A DNA stretch of 64,000 nucleotides. Source: Anaeramoeba flamelloides. Taxonomy: Eukaryota; Metamonada; Anaeramoebidae. A program made the position numbers and the translations under genes. The notes under the pieces were generated by a model that saw only the letters and a list, made by a program, of their open reading frames with translations, did not search any database and was not told the DNA's origin. Where the stretch lies: contig JANTQA010000047.1 of assembly GCA_027625915.1 (NCBI GenBank), positions 2,046,001-2,110,000 of the forward strand, given 5' to 3'. Below, one piece after another: positions 23,148-35,705 of the stretch (position 1 is its first letter; the number at the start of each line of letters is the position of its first letter).

Positions 23148-24236
23148 TTAATCAAATTGAAAGGTTGGTCTTTCCCCTAAGGTACAACCGTTTCTTCTAA
23201 TAATGTATCCTGCAGCAAAACCGCCAGCGACGATGCATTTAGGGATTTGAATTTTTCTGTTGTCTTTCACGTAAAGGGCAAGTTGTGCAAGATAGCCACC
23301 GACAAAGGAATCGCCTGCACCGTTTGAGTCTACAAATTCTTCTTTTGGGCATTTGTTGACTGGGAAAGACCAGACTTTGCCATCGTTGGCGTCTTTGTTA
23401 TAAACAAGTGTATTTTTGGCGCCCTGTGTGATAATGACAGTTCTTGTTCTTTTGGTGTTTAATTTGTCCATATTGCCGAGCTTTTCCATGAACTCTGGAA
23501 TTTTGGCAATTTTCTCTTCCTCGTCTTCAATGTTTGGATCGATCCATCCCATTGCCTCGCCAAGGGCAACAGCTTCTGTCTCGTTACCAACAATACAGTC
23601 CCAGTATGGAATCAGCTTCTTCATATGTGGGAAGAAGGGATCCATGGTTAAGAAGGTTGCGGAGATGTTCATACAAAAGTATTTGTTGTTCTTGAGGCAA
23701 TGTTCGGCAAGGAGCATTGTGGACTCTGGGCTCACAGTTAAAAAGAAGCTCGAGATGTAAAAGACCCTTGTTGCCTCGATATGCTTTTTTAAGAGCTCGG
23801 TCTCCAAATGGTTGATCTTGAAATGGTTGGCTGCACCCAAATTTGCAACAAGGGACCTTTCTCCCTTGAAGATACATGCTGCACATGTGCCCGTTTCGTG
23901 ATCTTCAACCTTATAGTATAAGGGCTTGACCCCGTCAGACTTGGCAGAGTTCTCCAATTGCCTACCAAAGTTGTCGTTTCCAACAGCGCCGGTGTACCAG
24001 GTGGCTCCTTCCTGCTGTAGCATCCACTGTGAGACACGAATGGAATTCTGTGTGGCACCTCCTGCAATGTACTCAACTTCGTAATTGTCGACCAATTCTT
24101 GGTAGAGTGGTAGGTGCTTTTCTTCGGCTAAAATGGCGTTGCCTGCCTTAATTCCATATTTGGTAAGGATTTCTTCTGGTACTTGTGCAGAAATATCCAA
24201 TAATGGATTTCCCATCCCCATAATAAGGTTTTCCAT
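23148..24236 (-). CDS. adenosine kinase
   Basis: A 362-residue PfkB-family sugar/nucleoside kinase of the normal adenosine kinase length. It phosphorylates adenosine to AMP with ATP, the main purine-salvage step in organisms lacking de novo purine synthesis. Visible motifs are MGNPLLDISA near the N-terminus (substrate side), GGATQNSIRV around residues 58-67 (adenosine kinase signature), GNDNFG, NLGAANHF, the VGNETEA segment and DSNGAGDSF at 303-311, where Asp309 is the expected catalytic base and GAG the anion hole. The ATG at 24236 gives the canonical N-terminus. The frame is uninterrupted, with no introns. Coding GC is clearly higher than the flanks, which suggests a well-expressed housekeeping gene. 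It is likely cytosolic, as no targeting sequence is present. Confidence 0.97.
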   Translation of the reverse strand: MENLIMGMGNPLLDISAQVPEEILTKYGIKAGNAILAEEKHLPLYQELVDNYEVEYIAGGATQNSIRVSQWMLQQEGATWYTGAVGNDNFGRQLENSAKSDGVKPLYYKVEDHETGTCAACIFKGERSLVANLGAANHFKINHLETELLKKHIEATRVFYISSFFLTVSPESTMLLAEHCLKNNKYFCMNISATFLTMDPFFPHMKKLIPYWDCIVGNETEAVALGEAMGWIDPNIEDEEEKIAKIPEFMEKLGNMDKLNTKRTRTVIITQGAKNTLVYNKDANDGKVWSFPVNKCPKEEFVDSNGAGDSFVGGYLAQLALYVKDNRKIQIPKCIVAGGFAAGYIIRRNGCTLGERPTFQFD

Positions 24237-25566
24237 TTTAAAATTATTATTTATTTACAAAAAAGGTAGAAAAAAATGATTTTGTTTGATCCGTTTTTTT
24301 GATTCAATTGCTCAGCAAGGTTGTCAGTTAAAATTACACTCGCTTATGGGGTGTTGTTTTTTTCTTTTTGATTGCTAAAATTGAAATAATATTCAAGTTG
24401 GTGAATTTGACATTTTTACTCAATTTTTGTTTGATAATAATAATTCATTTATATTAAAAGTTGCATACCTCAAGATATAGAAGAAAGTTCTTGGTCTTAA
24501 TATTGTATTACATCAGAAGCGGTAGTATTGTGAATTTAGAAACTCTAAAAGGGGTTATTCGTCAAATAATAACGAGTATATTTTTTTCAAAAAATCGAAA
24601 AGTTCTTTTGTTAAAAAACTTTTTTCCTTCACAAAAAAGAAAAGAAATCGTTACTTACGAATGAAAAACCAAAAAAAAAAGAGAAATGCAATTGTAATCC
24701 TAAATACAAAAATGAGAATGATGTCATTAAATACTGAAGTACTTTTTTTTTTTTTTTTTTTAAAGTAATCTTTATGTTTGCTTTTTCTGATTTTTTAAAA
24801 GTTTCTACAAATTAGTCATCAAGAAATTTTCAAAAGTCCACGATTTGATTTATTTCGGGGGTCTATTCCTTCAAAAAAGACCATTTTAATTTTCAATTAG
24901 AATAAAGTAAATTGAGAAAATAATTCATCAAAACAAATTTTTGCATTAAATTTCTAGGAAGAATAACTGATTGTTTTTTGGGTTTGAGATAGAGGACGGG
25001 TAACACTTAACTCTAACTTCTCAAACTTGAACTAATTTTATTAAAAAAGGATTTTTTAATGAGTTAGATAAGCTAACACATTTACCATTTTTATTATGAC
25101 ATATTTTTAAATGCAAACCACAATAAAGATCTATTTTACTATTGTATTTAAAATCTATTTTGTAAAAAAGTACCAAAAGCCAATAAAAAATTTTCATTAT
25201 ATTGAAGTGTGTGAGATAAATTGTGTTTATGGATTTTTTTTTAGTTTACGAAAAAAAAGGAAAAGATTTTTTTTCAAAAAAGTTTGAAATAAATTTTAGA
25301 TTGTTGTTTTTGGTTTATAAGTGTTTGAAAGAATTGTATTTTTTTTTGTACAAGTTTTGAACCCAGTCTATTTTTGAATAGTGACATTTGAATTTGACAT
25401 TTAATTGGATGGTTTTTATCTTATCAAATTGGAAATTTTTCAAAAATGTTCTCTCTTATTTAAAATAGAACATATCGAAATTGTTTTTTCTTTTTCGATG
25501 AAAAGTTATTTCAATTTTTTAACAAAAAAAGTTCATTTTTCTAAATAAAGACTCACACTCCCACTA

Positions 25567-26383
25567 TAAATTGTAAAATAAGAAGCATCAAAATTTTCAT
25601 TCAACTTTCCTGAAATATCACTTTCCAAAAATTAAAATAAACCATCCAAGTACCGCAATTTTCAAAGAGAAATTAATAATTTAAGCTGGTTTTAGAATTA
25701 ATAAAAATTTGAAATATAACATGATTTAAAAATCTTTTTTGGAAATCTGTATGAAAATTTTGATCCATTCATTTGCAACAAATAGTCTATATTGAAATTT
25801 AAAGATCATATTCCATATCAAACACAAAATAAATAATAATTACAAGACTTTAAGAAAAAATAAACACAACTTGTTCAAAAAACAATGATATTTTTTAATT
25901 TTTTCACTATTTAATTTTTTTTTAAAAAATAAAATTTATCACATTTCATCGTTTATTGGACATAATATTGTAAAAAAATTTCAAAACTTTTGAAATAAAA
26001 CTACTTTTTGAGTCAAATTGAAAGACTGAGTTATCAATATTCAGACTTCTAAGTTGAAAAATATCTTTTTAATATTTGTCTCAAATTGTATATAAGTAGA
26101 CTAAAAAAATCAATTTTGTTAAACAATTAAATAATTAATGAAAAGATTATTTAAACTTTTACAATTTCTTAGGAAACAAATCGAACAATGTTTTCATTCA
26201 GTTTTCCAAAAAAGATTTTTAAATCATGTTATATTTCAAATTTATAAATTCTTATAACCAGCTTAAATTATTAATTCCCCTTTGAGAATTGGGGGACTTT
26301 GATGATTTATTTTAATTTTTAGATAGTGAGTTGTTGGGAAAGCTCAAGTAATATTTGATTCTTTTTATTTTACAATTAACAGT
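25567..26383. mobile_element. long-TIR non-autonomous element
   Basis: Two arms of about 230-250 bases are inverted copies: TTGTAAAATAAGAAGCATC at the left (25571) mirrors GATTCTTTTTATTTTACAA at the right (ending near 26376). The match continues through AATTAATAATTTAAGCTGG and AAATATAACATGATTTAAAA, the last 20 bases being identical in both arms. The spacer is about 320 bases. There is no coding content. Related arms occur at 45400-45485 plus 46735-46865 and at 61485-61712. Confidence 0.7.
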
Positions 26384-26810
26384 TTTTCTTATATATTAGG
26401 GATATATTGGTGTTCTAACTTTTTTTTTTAGAGAAAAAAAAAACGAATTAATGAGGGCCTTTGGCTCGTATTTGAATAATAAACGGGTTAAAAATGTTAG
26501 CACCATTTTCGATATTTTACTTCACTATATTGGGGTCTCAACCAGGTAGGTTGTAAATTATGTCTTTGATTGAAAAAGGATTTGAAAATGCACTGAAATT
26601 CTTTCCTCTTTAAAATTCAAATACCAGTAAGTTGAAAATTATCGAGTTAAACTTTGAAATTAAAAAAAATGCAAAAAATGGGAACTTTTGGATGTTCCAA
26701 ATATGAATTATAAATTATTAAATAACAGAATGTATTATTTTATTTTTTAATTTTTATAATTTAGATAAGTAAAGTGATTAAAAATAACAGCATTAGGGAA
26801 ATAAAACCCG

Positions 26811-27023
26811 TACAGTCAGTTTCAAATTTAAGCCACAAACTTTCAGCAAAATTTAAGGTACAATAAAAAGCTCAAATTAAAGCTCAAATTAAAGCTCAAA
26901 ATTTGGATTTTTTTTTTTTTTATGAATTATTTTATTAGAATCTGAATTTTGTGCCTTAATTTTCGCTGAATTTTGTGCCTTAAATTTCGTTAAAGTTTGT
27001 GCCTTAAAAATGGAACTGACTGC
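26811..27023. mobile_element. Tc1/mariner-like MITE, copy 3
   Basis: The left end is TACAGTCAGTTTCAAATTTA and the right end AAAATGGAACTGACTG. Internally a motif of about 30 bases (TTGTGCCTTAA-TTTCG) is duplicated in the right arm and a short AAAGCTCAAATT unit in the left, so this copy has expanded by local duplication. Confidence 0.7.
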
Positions 27024-29572
27024 CTTTGAAATACAATTCCTTTTTTTTTTTGATTCCTTCTTTTTACATACAAAACCCAATCCAGTAGATAACAGTATAC
27101 AGAAAATCAAATCAAATCAAATATCTGATTTTATACCTTGATATTTTGAGAAAAGATTAAAAGCCCAATGGAATTTGATAAAGATTTTTTAAATTGTTCC
27201 AATTTTTATCAAATATATTATTTTTTTTGTTAGTGTTTCGAAATAAAATTAGATCTCTATTTTTTTAAGAAAATTTTAAAATTAACCCCCCATTTATCTC
27301 AATTTATTTTTTTAATTTTAGAACTTTTTCAAACCATGATCAACTTTACTTATTACTTTTTAATATTTTCTCAGATGATTTAATCTATAAGCTTTCCAAG
27401 TACAAAGAAAAAGTTGTTTTTAATATAAAATTAAAGTTTACTAAGTTTATATGAATTGTTTTAATAAAAAACATTACAAAAAAAATCTATATTAATAATT
27501 AATAATTTGAATCATTAGAACAAAACCATATAATTAATTGTTTATTAATTATTAGATTTTTTTTTTTTTTTTTGAACGATTTAACAAATATAAGAGAAGT
27601 ATGTCCAACTTCAAATTTAAAAGTATTTTGATTGTACAAAAATACCCGATGGCAATGATAGCGCAAGTGACCAGCTATTACACTAAAACAAAAAAAAAAA
27701 AATGGAATTTAAACAATTTTTTACAATATTTACAAATGGTCAATATCAATTAAAAATAAAAATTGTATTTGATATAAAGCAGACATCTCAAAATTAGAAA
27801 TGAAAAGTAAGTAATTTGTTTAATAAAAAAAAAAAAAAAAAAACACCAAAGAATAGTAATAAATGTAATTGAAATGTCCGTGAATAATAATTTTTTTAAA
27901 ATAACTTTGACAGTTATAAAATCACACTTTTTGATTCCTTTTTGGTTCTATCAATCCCTCTCATTTTTTATATATTTATTTCATTTTTCAAATGTGTTAT
28001 TTTTTATCTAAAGAATATAATAAAATAATTCCCTTGCCAATTCTATGTTATTTGTAAAGCTATTACTTTTTGTGTTAAATTTTATTTCATCAATTTTGAA
28101 CTAAAATGAAATAATTTGTTTCAAATAAAAGAAGTTTAAGACCTGGAAATATAAAATCAAGAAAGATTCAATTTTTTTTTTTAAAATCTAAATTTATGAA
28201 ATTCAATTTATCGTTTTTTGTTATTATTTCAATATTTCTAATCCAAAAACAAACGAATTATTATTTTTTATTATTTGGATTTTTTCAACTAATCAAAGTA
28301 TCATTCCACAATCTCATTTTTCGTTATAATACATATACTATGTAACCAACAAATCCACACTTAGTGAACAAACATTCAAGAATACAATAAAAATTATTTT
28401 ACACTTTTTTGTGATAATAATTGTTTTAATATGTTGTATAAGATTATAGTTAATTAAGCCATTAATTCCTCTAGTCGTTTATAATCACCATTTTACTTAT
28501 TTCTTAACCAATCAAAATCAAAAAACTTTGAAAATATTAAAAATTTGGCTTTTTATCGATTTATAATTTATGAAAAGGGCAAATTTACTAGTTTTTTTTT
28601 TTTTTTTCCATAAATACCAAATCCAAGCATTTAAAAATTATATATTTATTTGATGAATATTAAGTTAAACAATTTATATTTAATTATAAATTTTGTAAAC
28701 AGGTATTAAATTCTAGCAAACTACATTTTTTAGTTTTTTTTTTTGTTTCAACTTCTTTCCAATAAGAACAATAGACCTTGATCCAATCACTACCACAATA
28801 AAAGAATCAATTGACCAAATCAACATAATGTTTTATTTTAACCTGAAAAATCAAAAAAAATAATAATATGAAAATTTCAAATTATTATTGATTTTTTTTT
28901 TATTTTTTAAAAAAAAAAAATAGTTAATAACATTATTCTTTTAAATTTTTATTTTTTAAATATCAGATATGGTTAAATCATAAAAAAGGTTATTTTTTTT
29001 TTTTTAATTTGGAACCTTGTCAAAAAAAATAAAGTTAAATCAATAACAAGAAGAAATTATTCAACTTCAATGAAGAACCCCTTATATTATAAACCAAATA
29101 GGTTAATAAAAATAGATTTATTATTTTGATCAAATCCCAAGGATTGTTTTGGATATTTTCAAAAAAATTGTTTTTTTTTTCTTCCTATTTTTTCATAATG
29201 AACTCTATTTCAGTCAAAGGCATGATCATGAAAAAATTTTGTCATAAAAAATTAAATATTTGCTAATTTTACCCTTTTTAATAACTTAAATTAGAATAAA
29301 AACTATTCGTTAATAAAGGATCTTTGATCAAAAAATATTTTTCAAGATATTTTACGATATAAATTGGAAAATCCAATTTTCCAGTAATATTTTTTTTCTA
29401 TTTAATAGTAAAAAATTTGAAAACTTTTTTCTTCACAGATAAGAGGTCATTTTGTTAGACTTTAATAGTATTTTAAATATGGTGAATAACTTTCAAATAA
29501 GGAATCAATTATTTTGACTATTAAAGAATTATTTGTTCTTTTAAATTGGAAAAAATATTTTTTCTGTGATTT

Positions 29573-29745
29573 TTCTTTTGGTTTTTTTTACTTTTTGAAA
29601 TAAACCGAAATTTTTTAAATTTTCTGTTTATTCCAAAAAGTAAAGTAAAACTGCCTTTATCCTTTCCAAAATTTAAAAGAATTGAGTAAAATCAAAGATT
29701 TTTCTCTATCCTTTTGAATTCCGGAAAAGCTAGGCACTCTACGGA
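29573..29745. repeat. short palindrome plus motif shared with 10900-11480
   Basis: TACTTTTTGAAATAAACCGA is mirrored by CTGTTTATTCCAAAAAGTA within 80 bases. It is followed by AATTGAGTAAAATCAAAGAT and GCTAGGCACTCTACGG. The same pieces occur in the karyopherin intron around 11045-11260, which supports a small dispersed element family. Confidence 0.45.
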
Positions 29746-30314
29746 CACTCACAATATTTATCATCAGTTTTTTTTTATCTGTGTTTGAGTTTTTTTAGAT
29801 GAAACGAGTGTTTTTAAAACTATTAGTTATTATCTATTCAAAAAATATCCTAAAGCCGAGTTTAAAGAAAATTCATTGTCACGTCCATTTAAAAATTTTT
29901 TACCCCAAAATAGAACATTTTTTCTAGACTAGAGACTTTTAAAAATCGTAGTACTATTAACAACAATAAACACAGCATACTCAAAATTTTTAAGAACTGG
30001 AATGTGGATTATGTTTAGAATAAACTCAATTAACAAGTATGAAATAATAATTGAGGTTGTAATTTTGTCTAACTTTTTTTTTTCAATTTTATTTTTTCAT
30101 CCTAGTGGTAGACCAACATTTTTTTCAAATCTCAATCATTTTATATAATTGTCCTTTGAAGTACAAATAAGAAATAAATAGAATAATTCACATCAAAGAA
30201 TTGTTGATATATGTCTGGAAGAAAACTAATTAATCAATAAATTTTCTTAAAAATTGAAAAACTCAAATTCTTGGGGCTCTATTGGGAAAAACAATGATGT
30301 TCGTTTTGATCTTC

Positions 30315-30481
30315 TACCGGTATTTGAAAAATAAATAGGAAATAATTTTCACTTCATGTTCCATACCTTTCATTTACAAATCAAGTCCCCAAACGAAGTG
30401 TATTGGTATTTGTGGTCACTATTTGAAAAAGGAAATGAAAATGAAGTGAAAATTTTTCATATTTATTAAACAAATATCAAG
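30315..30481. mobile_element. short palindromic MITE, family B, copy 1
   Basis: The left end ACCGGTATTTGAAAAATAAA and the segment TTTTCACTTCATGTTCC are mirrored at the right by GGAAATGAAAATGAAGTGA and ATTTATTAAACAAATATC. It is non-coding, about 165 bases. Other members lie at 44640, 59190 and 62029, and a single arm at about 26590-26640. Confidence 0.6.
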
Positions 30482-31933
30482 ATAAAAGTTTGAATAGAAT
30501 TCCAATAGAAATCAATATAATTTGTCAAAAATCATTTTCATGGTTTCAATATACTATTATTAATAATACCTTTTGACCAAGTGACTATTGGTCTTGCAAT
30601 AAAAAAAAATTGCCAACTGAATTACGCTTAAAAAAATCAAAAAATAACAAAATAATGATTACAAATTTTGTAAATTTCCAAATTAAATTTTTTCTTCTAA
30701 TACTTTGCAAACCCTTTAAACACATGTATTTCATTTATTATAGCTGGTACCCTTTGACTGGATAATGCTTTAAATCCGTGAAAGTAATATCCTTACCAAA
30801 CCAGAGCATTGGAAAAAAAACCCTTCTCTTGTTTATTCTCCAATCTGTTTCTGATTATTCAGTTTTTTTTTTATTCATTTCCGATAATTGACATTTTCAA
30901 TAAGATTTTTAATTAAACATCAAGTAGAAGTTCATTTATTATTTTAATATTTTTCTTCTATTATAAATATTATTTTTTTTTTTTGAATTTTAATGTTGAT
31001 AAAAATTTTGAAAAATATCTTTCTGAAAATTGAATTTATCAATCTAAATTAATCAAGATCTTATAAAATAATATTTGATCTATGACCTATTATTAAATTA
31101 TATTGTTTATTTTATGACTAGATTTCAAAAAGTCAAAAATTATAAAGTCTAAAAATTAAGAAAAAAATATTTAATTATCAATCTGACAGGTTTTTTTGGC
31201 AAATATTTTAAATTAACAAATATATTTTTTGTGAAAATTTCCAAAATTTACAATGAAAAAAAATCCTATTTTTTTTTTTTTTTTTCAAATTTTATCTTTT
31301 TTTTATTTCTACTTTATTTAGAAACAAATATATTTATTCTCATAAAATGAAAATTAAATTATAAAACAAAATTTCAATATGATATCACAAAATCTTTTGT
31401 GATTAATAAATTATTTATTTGAGTATTGTATCATGCATGAGTACAGAGAGTACCAAAAAAAAAAAATTCAAGTCAACGATGATGTGCTTTAATAATTGGA
31501 AATAATAAAATTTTGGTATGTAGACCAACTTTTATTAATTTTTAATTTTATTTTATTTTGGTAATATTTCAATTGAAAAATATAGGAATCACAAAAACCA
31601 AGAAAAATTTTACAAATTTTCAAAAAAAATTATTTCAGGCTATGTTTTTATTAATATACTGATACATTTATTAATTAGAACATTTTTCTTTTGAAGAAAA
31701 TATTTGATAAATTCTAGATCAAGAATCCTTTCGGATATTTAAAATTAAAAATTTAATTTCAAATATATATTAGTTACCTCAGGTTCTAAGGGGTATAAAA
31801 CAAATATATGTTTAATTTTTTGAAACATCAAAAAAAAAAAAAAAAAAAAAAAATGCAATAAATTACCCTACTCTTGAGAAAAATTAAAACTTAAATCGAT
31901 GATAAATATGGTATATTAAAAACAATCTATTAT

Positions 31934-32133
31934 TACAGTCAGTCACAATTTTAAGGCACAAACTTTCAACGAAAATTAAGGTACAAAAAAAATCTCAAAT
32001 TAAGGCACAAAATTCAAATTCTAGTAAAATAAATTGTAAAAAAAAAAATTCCAAATTTTGTGCCTTAATTTGAGATTTTTTTGTGCCTTAAATTTCGTTG
32101 AAAGTTTGTGCCTTAAAAGTGAAACTGGCTGTA
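31934..32133. mobile_element. Tc1/mariner-like MITE, copy 4 (best preserved)
   Basis: TA-CAGTCAGTCACAATTTTAA at the left and its mirror TTAAAAGTGAAACTGGCTG-TA at the right. The body is a near-complete inverted repeat with GGCACAAACTTTCAACGAAA mirrored. The element is 196 bases between the TA pairs. Its size, TA flanks and ends support mobilisation by a Tc1/mariner-type transposase encoded elsewhere. Confidence 0.8.
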
Positions 32134-32625
32134 TATTTTACTTGTGTTAAAACACCTAATAACAAAATATTTAAATATATATTCAAATTATAAATTAGAT
32201 TGTTAGGAATTAAATAAAAATTTACATTTTCGAAAACCATTAAAACCAAAAATTTAGTAATAAGATATATTTTGGTTTTAACAACATATGTCAAAAAATT
32301 TAATCTTGTGAAATACTCAAATTAAAGTTACTAGAATATCTTTTTTATTCATTAGTAAAAAATTATCCCCCCCCCTTAAAAGCCGATTTTCAAAACTTTG
32401 AGCTATTCTAACCACGGGAGTGAATTCAAGGGCTTTTGATACTTTTATCTTTACATTCTTCAAGATTCCAATTTCCAATATTCATTTATATTTTTTCAAA
32501 TTACATATACTTTATGAAATTTTTTGAAAGACACAAAAAGTATAAAAAAAAAATTGATCTCAAAAACATTTGGAATTTTTTAGAAGTTTTTTAAAGCGAT
32601 TATACCAAAAAAAAAATTCATTACT

Positions 32626-33190
32626 TTTTTTTTTTTTTTTTATTGAGGAGGAAGTGTAGATTACACTCTAAGTGCCATTTTACTTAAATTCCCTTTCAGA
32701 AATTTAAGCGTAAAATCATAGATTTCACGATTATTAATTTACGAAAATAATTTTAAGCTATCATAATTTAAAATTATTTCATTAAAATTTAATTCTTTTA
32801 ACTTTTTCAGAAAATTTAATCTATCTTTTTTATAGGAAGTACATATCCATAAAAAGTGATCAATATTTTCTATTATTTCCTTATGTTCATATTTTAAACA
32901 TAAAGGAAAAAATTTATTTGAATTTTTATTTATTACATAATAATATCTATTTAAGCAGTTGGTAAATGTTCTGAATTTTAGAATTGTTGAACTTGATGGA
33001 TAACTTAAATATCTTTGATTAATAAATAATTTTTTTTGGTTTTTAATTATTGCGAAATATTTTTTGTACCTTCCAACTGGTAGAATTCAACAACTCATTA
33101 TAATTATAATTATAAATTTCCTTTTTAAGTAGGTTTAAACTCTCCGACTTCCAGTTAATTTTATTGTTTATTCTTTGATTAAATTTTATT
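32626..33190 (-). mobile_element. 5'-truncated LINE with poly-A tail and target-site duplication
   Basis: The identical 16-base direct repeat AAAAAAATTCATTACT flanks the insert (32610-32625 and 33191-33206). On the minus strand the element ends in a tail of 15-16 A (a T-run on the plus strand at 32626-32641). Its coding remains read YLSYPSSSTILKFRTF, then NRYYY, then ENIDHFLWICTSYKKDR, parallel to the ORF at 13520-14308, so both belong to one family. Stops and a frame change show that it is inactive. The CC-x2-C part of the knuckle is degraded. The near-intact duplications suggest a fairly recent insertion. Confidence 0.8.
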
Positions 33191-33827
33191 AAAAAAATTC
33201 ATTACTGAAAAAAATTGTCAAATCAATTTTAAAACTAAAATTCAATTCAAATTTTAAAATAGTGGTAAAAGTTCTCATTATCAAATTTTTTTTTTCTAAT
33301 TACTCCCAATTCTTTTACATCCTGAGTCCCAGTATAAAAGCAAAAAAGGGCAACTATTTTTTTTCATTTTTTTTAAATTAACTTTTTTGGAATATCTTAA
33401 AGTTAAAGTTTTGAACCAAGTATTTGGCTAGGTTTGAATTGTAATTTTTTTTAAATTTCAAGTAACATTTTATTCATGGGGTTTTTGAAAAAGGAGATTG
33501 AAAAAAAATGACATTTTTTACTTTTATACTGGGACTAGAGCTATAAAAACCAAAACCAAACCTAAAAACCAAATTGATTTTAAGAATTAAAATAGAATTG
33601 AAAAATGAAAATTAAACCAAAATTATAGAATGGTTACATTTACCAAAATTTTGAGTTTCAAATTGCAAACATTAGTACAATTGAATTTTATGGGATTTTT
33701 TGTTATTGGTCTATTTTTTATATTCATGATAATCGGCTTGAAGATTTTGAATATAAACTAAATCCCTTAATAATTGGAACATTTTTTTATTTACTTTTTT
33801 TTATTTTATATTTCGATGAAAAACAAA

Positions 33828-33960
33828 TATTTCTAGTGTATCGAACTAAATATTTATATTATAATTTTTTTATTATAATAGATAACTTTAAAAGATAAAA
33901 ATATTTATTTTCAAAATTTGATTTTTAATGTGACAATGATTTTGAAATAAAGTTTAGGTA
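33828..33960. repeat. dispersed repeat, copy of 1065-1206
   Basis: Same block order as the first copy, ending in CAATGATTTTGAAATAAAG. Non-coding. Confidence 0.5.
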
Positions 33961-35705
33961 TTATTTCAGTTTGATAGAATAGCAATTACAGATTTCTTTC
34001 TTGATCAGTGAATCATAAGAAGAACATCCTTTAAAACATTAACATTTTCACTATCATTTTATAATTAAGGGGAATTTGACTATTTTTTGAATAGGAAAAT
34101 TTTTTCATTAAAATGTCAAAACTAATTTTGGTTGTTGAATTTAAAATGTCAAGATCCAATAAACAAATTTGTAAAAGTCTTTTGAGAGGTTAACTTTATT
34201 TGACAAGAATACTCAACACAACCTTCTAAAATTTTTTGTAACAATTCTTATTACTGATTTCAACCCAAAAGTCAGACTTGAACTTTTAAGATCATGCTGA
34301 GAAGTGAAAAGATATTACTTTTCAAAATTGACTAAATTTTATTATTACTAAATGATACAATTAAAAATATTTTCATTTTCAAAACTTCATAAGGAAGATC
34401 CAAATTTTTTCAAACGACACATTACCAAATGGCCTTTATTCAGATTATGAGTTTTCTAATTCAGTTTGAGTTAAAATATTATCAAATATAAAAATTCTAA
34501 CTTTCATTTGTTAATTGGATTATGTGCATCTGCAGAAAAGTTCTTTTAGATTATTAATTTCATTGAAAAAATGTAAATTCCACCCTCACAAAACCCAGTA
34601 TACTCAGTTTTCCTTTTTCTAAATTTAAGAGTAAAATCAGAGTTCTCATTAGACTGTAAGGACTATTCGAATTTTTTCCATCTACTGTATGGTATTTCAA
34701 CCCTCGCATAGCATAAAATTTGAATAGTCCTTAACTCCTAAAGTATTTTTTTACTGAAGAGTTCTAAAAAATAGGTTATTTTTTTTTTAAATGAGTTTTT
34801 GAGAATGAACCAAAAGAAGATTTGAAAAAGGGTGTTGAAAAAATAATTAGTGGATATAATTCAAACTTAGTAGAGAAATCAACTCCATTCTAAACGTTAT
34901 TTTGCAAAAATGTAATTTTACTCTGAAAAATTATGTATTTGCTTTACAATACAGAATAAAAATTTTTCTGCTTTAATCACAAAACTAAATTAATAAATCG
35001 GGAGTGGTACGTATGGCCATTTGTTATTGAATTCTAGGATGGTAAATTTTTCAACGTTTTATGGAAAAATGGAAACTTTTGCAAAATCTGCAAGATCTAA
35101 AAATGGTTGTAAAACTCAAAAGTAATTAAAAAGTTTTACTCTTAATCAAGACCAAACAATTTAACTTTACAAAATAATTCAAAAAATTTAAATTCTGAAT
35201 CCATTATCAAATGATCTTCAAAATATGATTTTCTGTTGTTAAAAAATCATGTTTGTCAAATAATTTCTAATTAACTTTTAATTCAAAAACTAAAGAAAAG
35301 AATAAAATTTCATTTTTTTTTTTTCGAAATTCTTGTATTTATAAGGTAAAATATTTTTCACAAATCACTTTTTTCAAACAAAAAATTGTTTCAATGAATG
35401 ATTTGTTTTGAAATTTTCAATTTCTTTTTCATTTTAGCAGTCTTCACTCAAATGATAATACTGAAATAAAAAAAAATAAAAAAAGTTTTTCCAAATAGAT
35501 CAATTCTTTTATTGGACAAAAAAAAAAAAATCAAAAAAAATGATTACTTATTTCAAAAACAAATACTAATTTACTTTATTTTTCTTTTTAATTATTTCTA
35601 TTTTTTTTAATTGATTTTCATTACCTCTCTCAAATTCAAAACAAAACTAAAAAATTCAAAATTGTGACTAACTTCTAAAATTGCAAATAGATCATAAACT
35701 AAGAA

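Larger units (their letters stand above)
24237..35705. other. 11.5 kb gene desert with transposon debris
   Basis: No host gene was recognised on either strand across this stretch; open frames are short and compositionally biased. It contains the elements at 25567, 26811, 29573, 30315, 31934 and 32626 listed separately, plus long A- and T-runs. The 5' flank of the adenosine kinase gene is at its left end and that of the flavoprotein gene at its right end. Confidence 0.55.
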
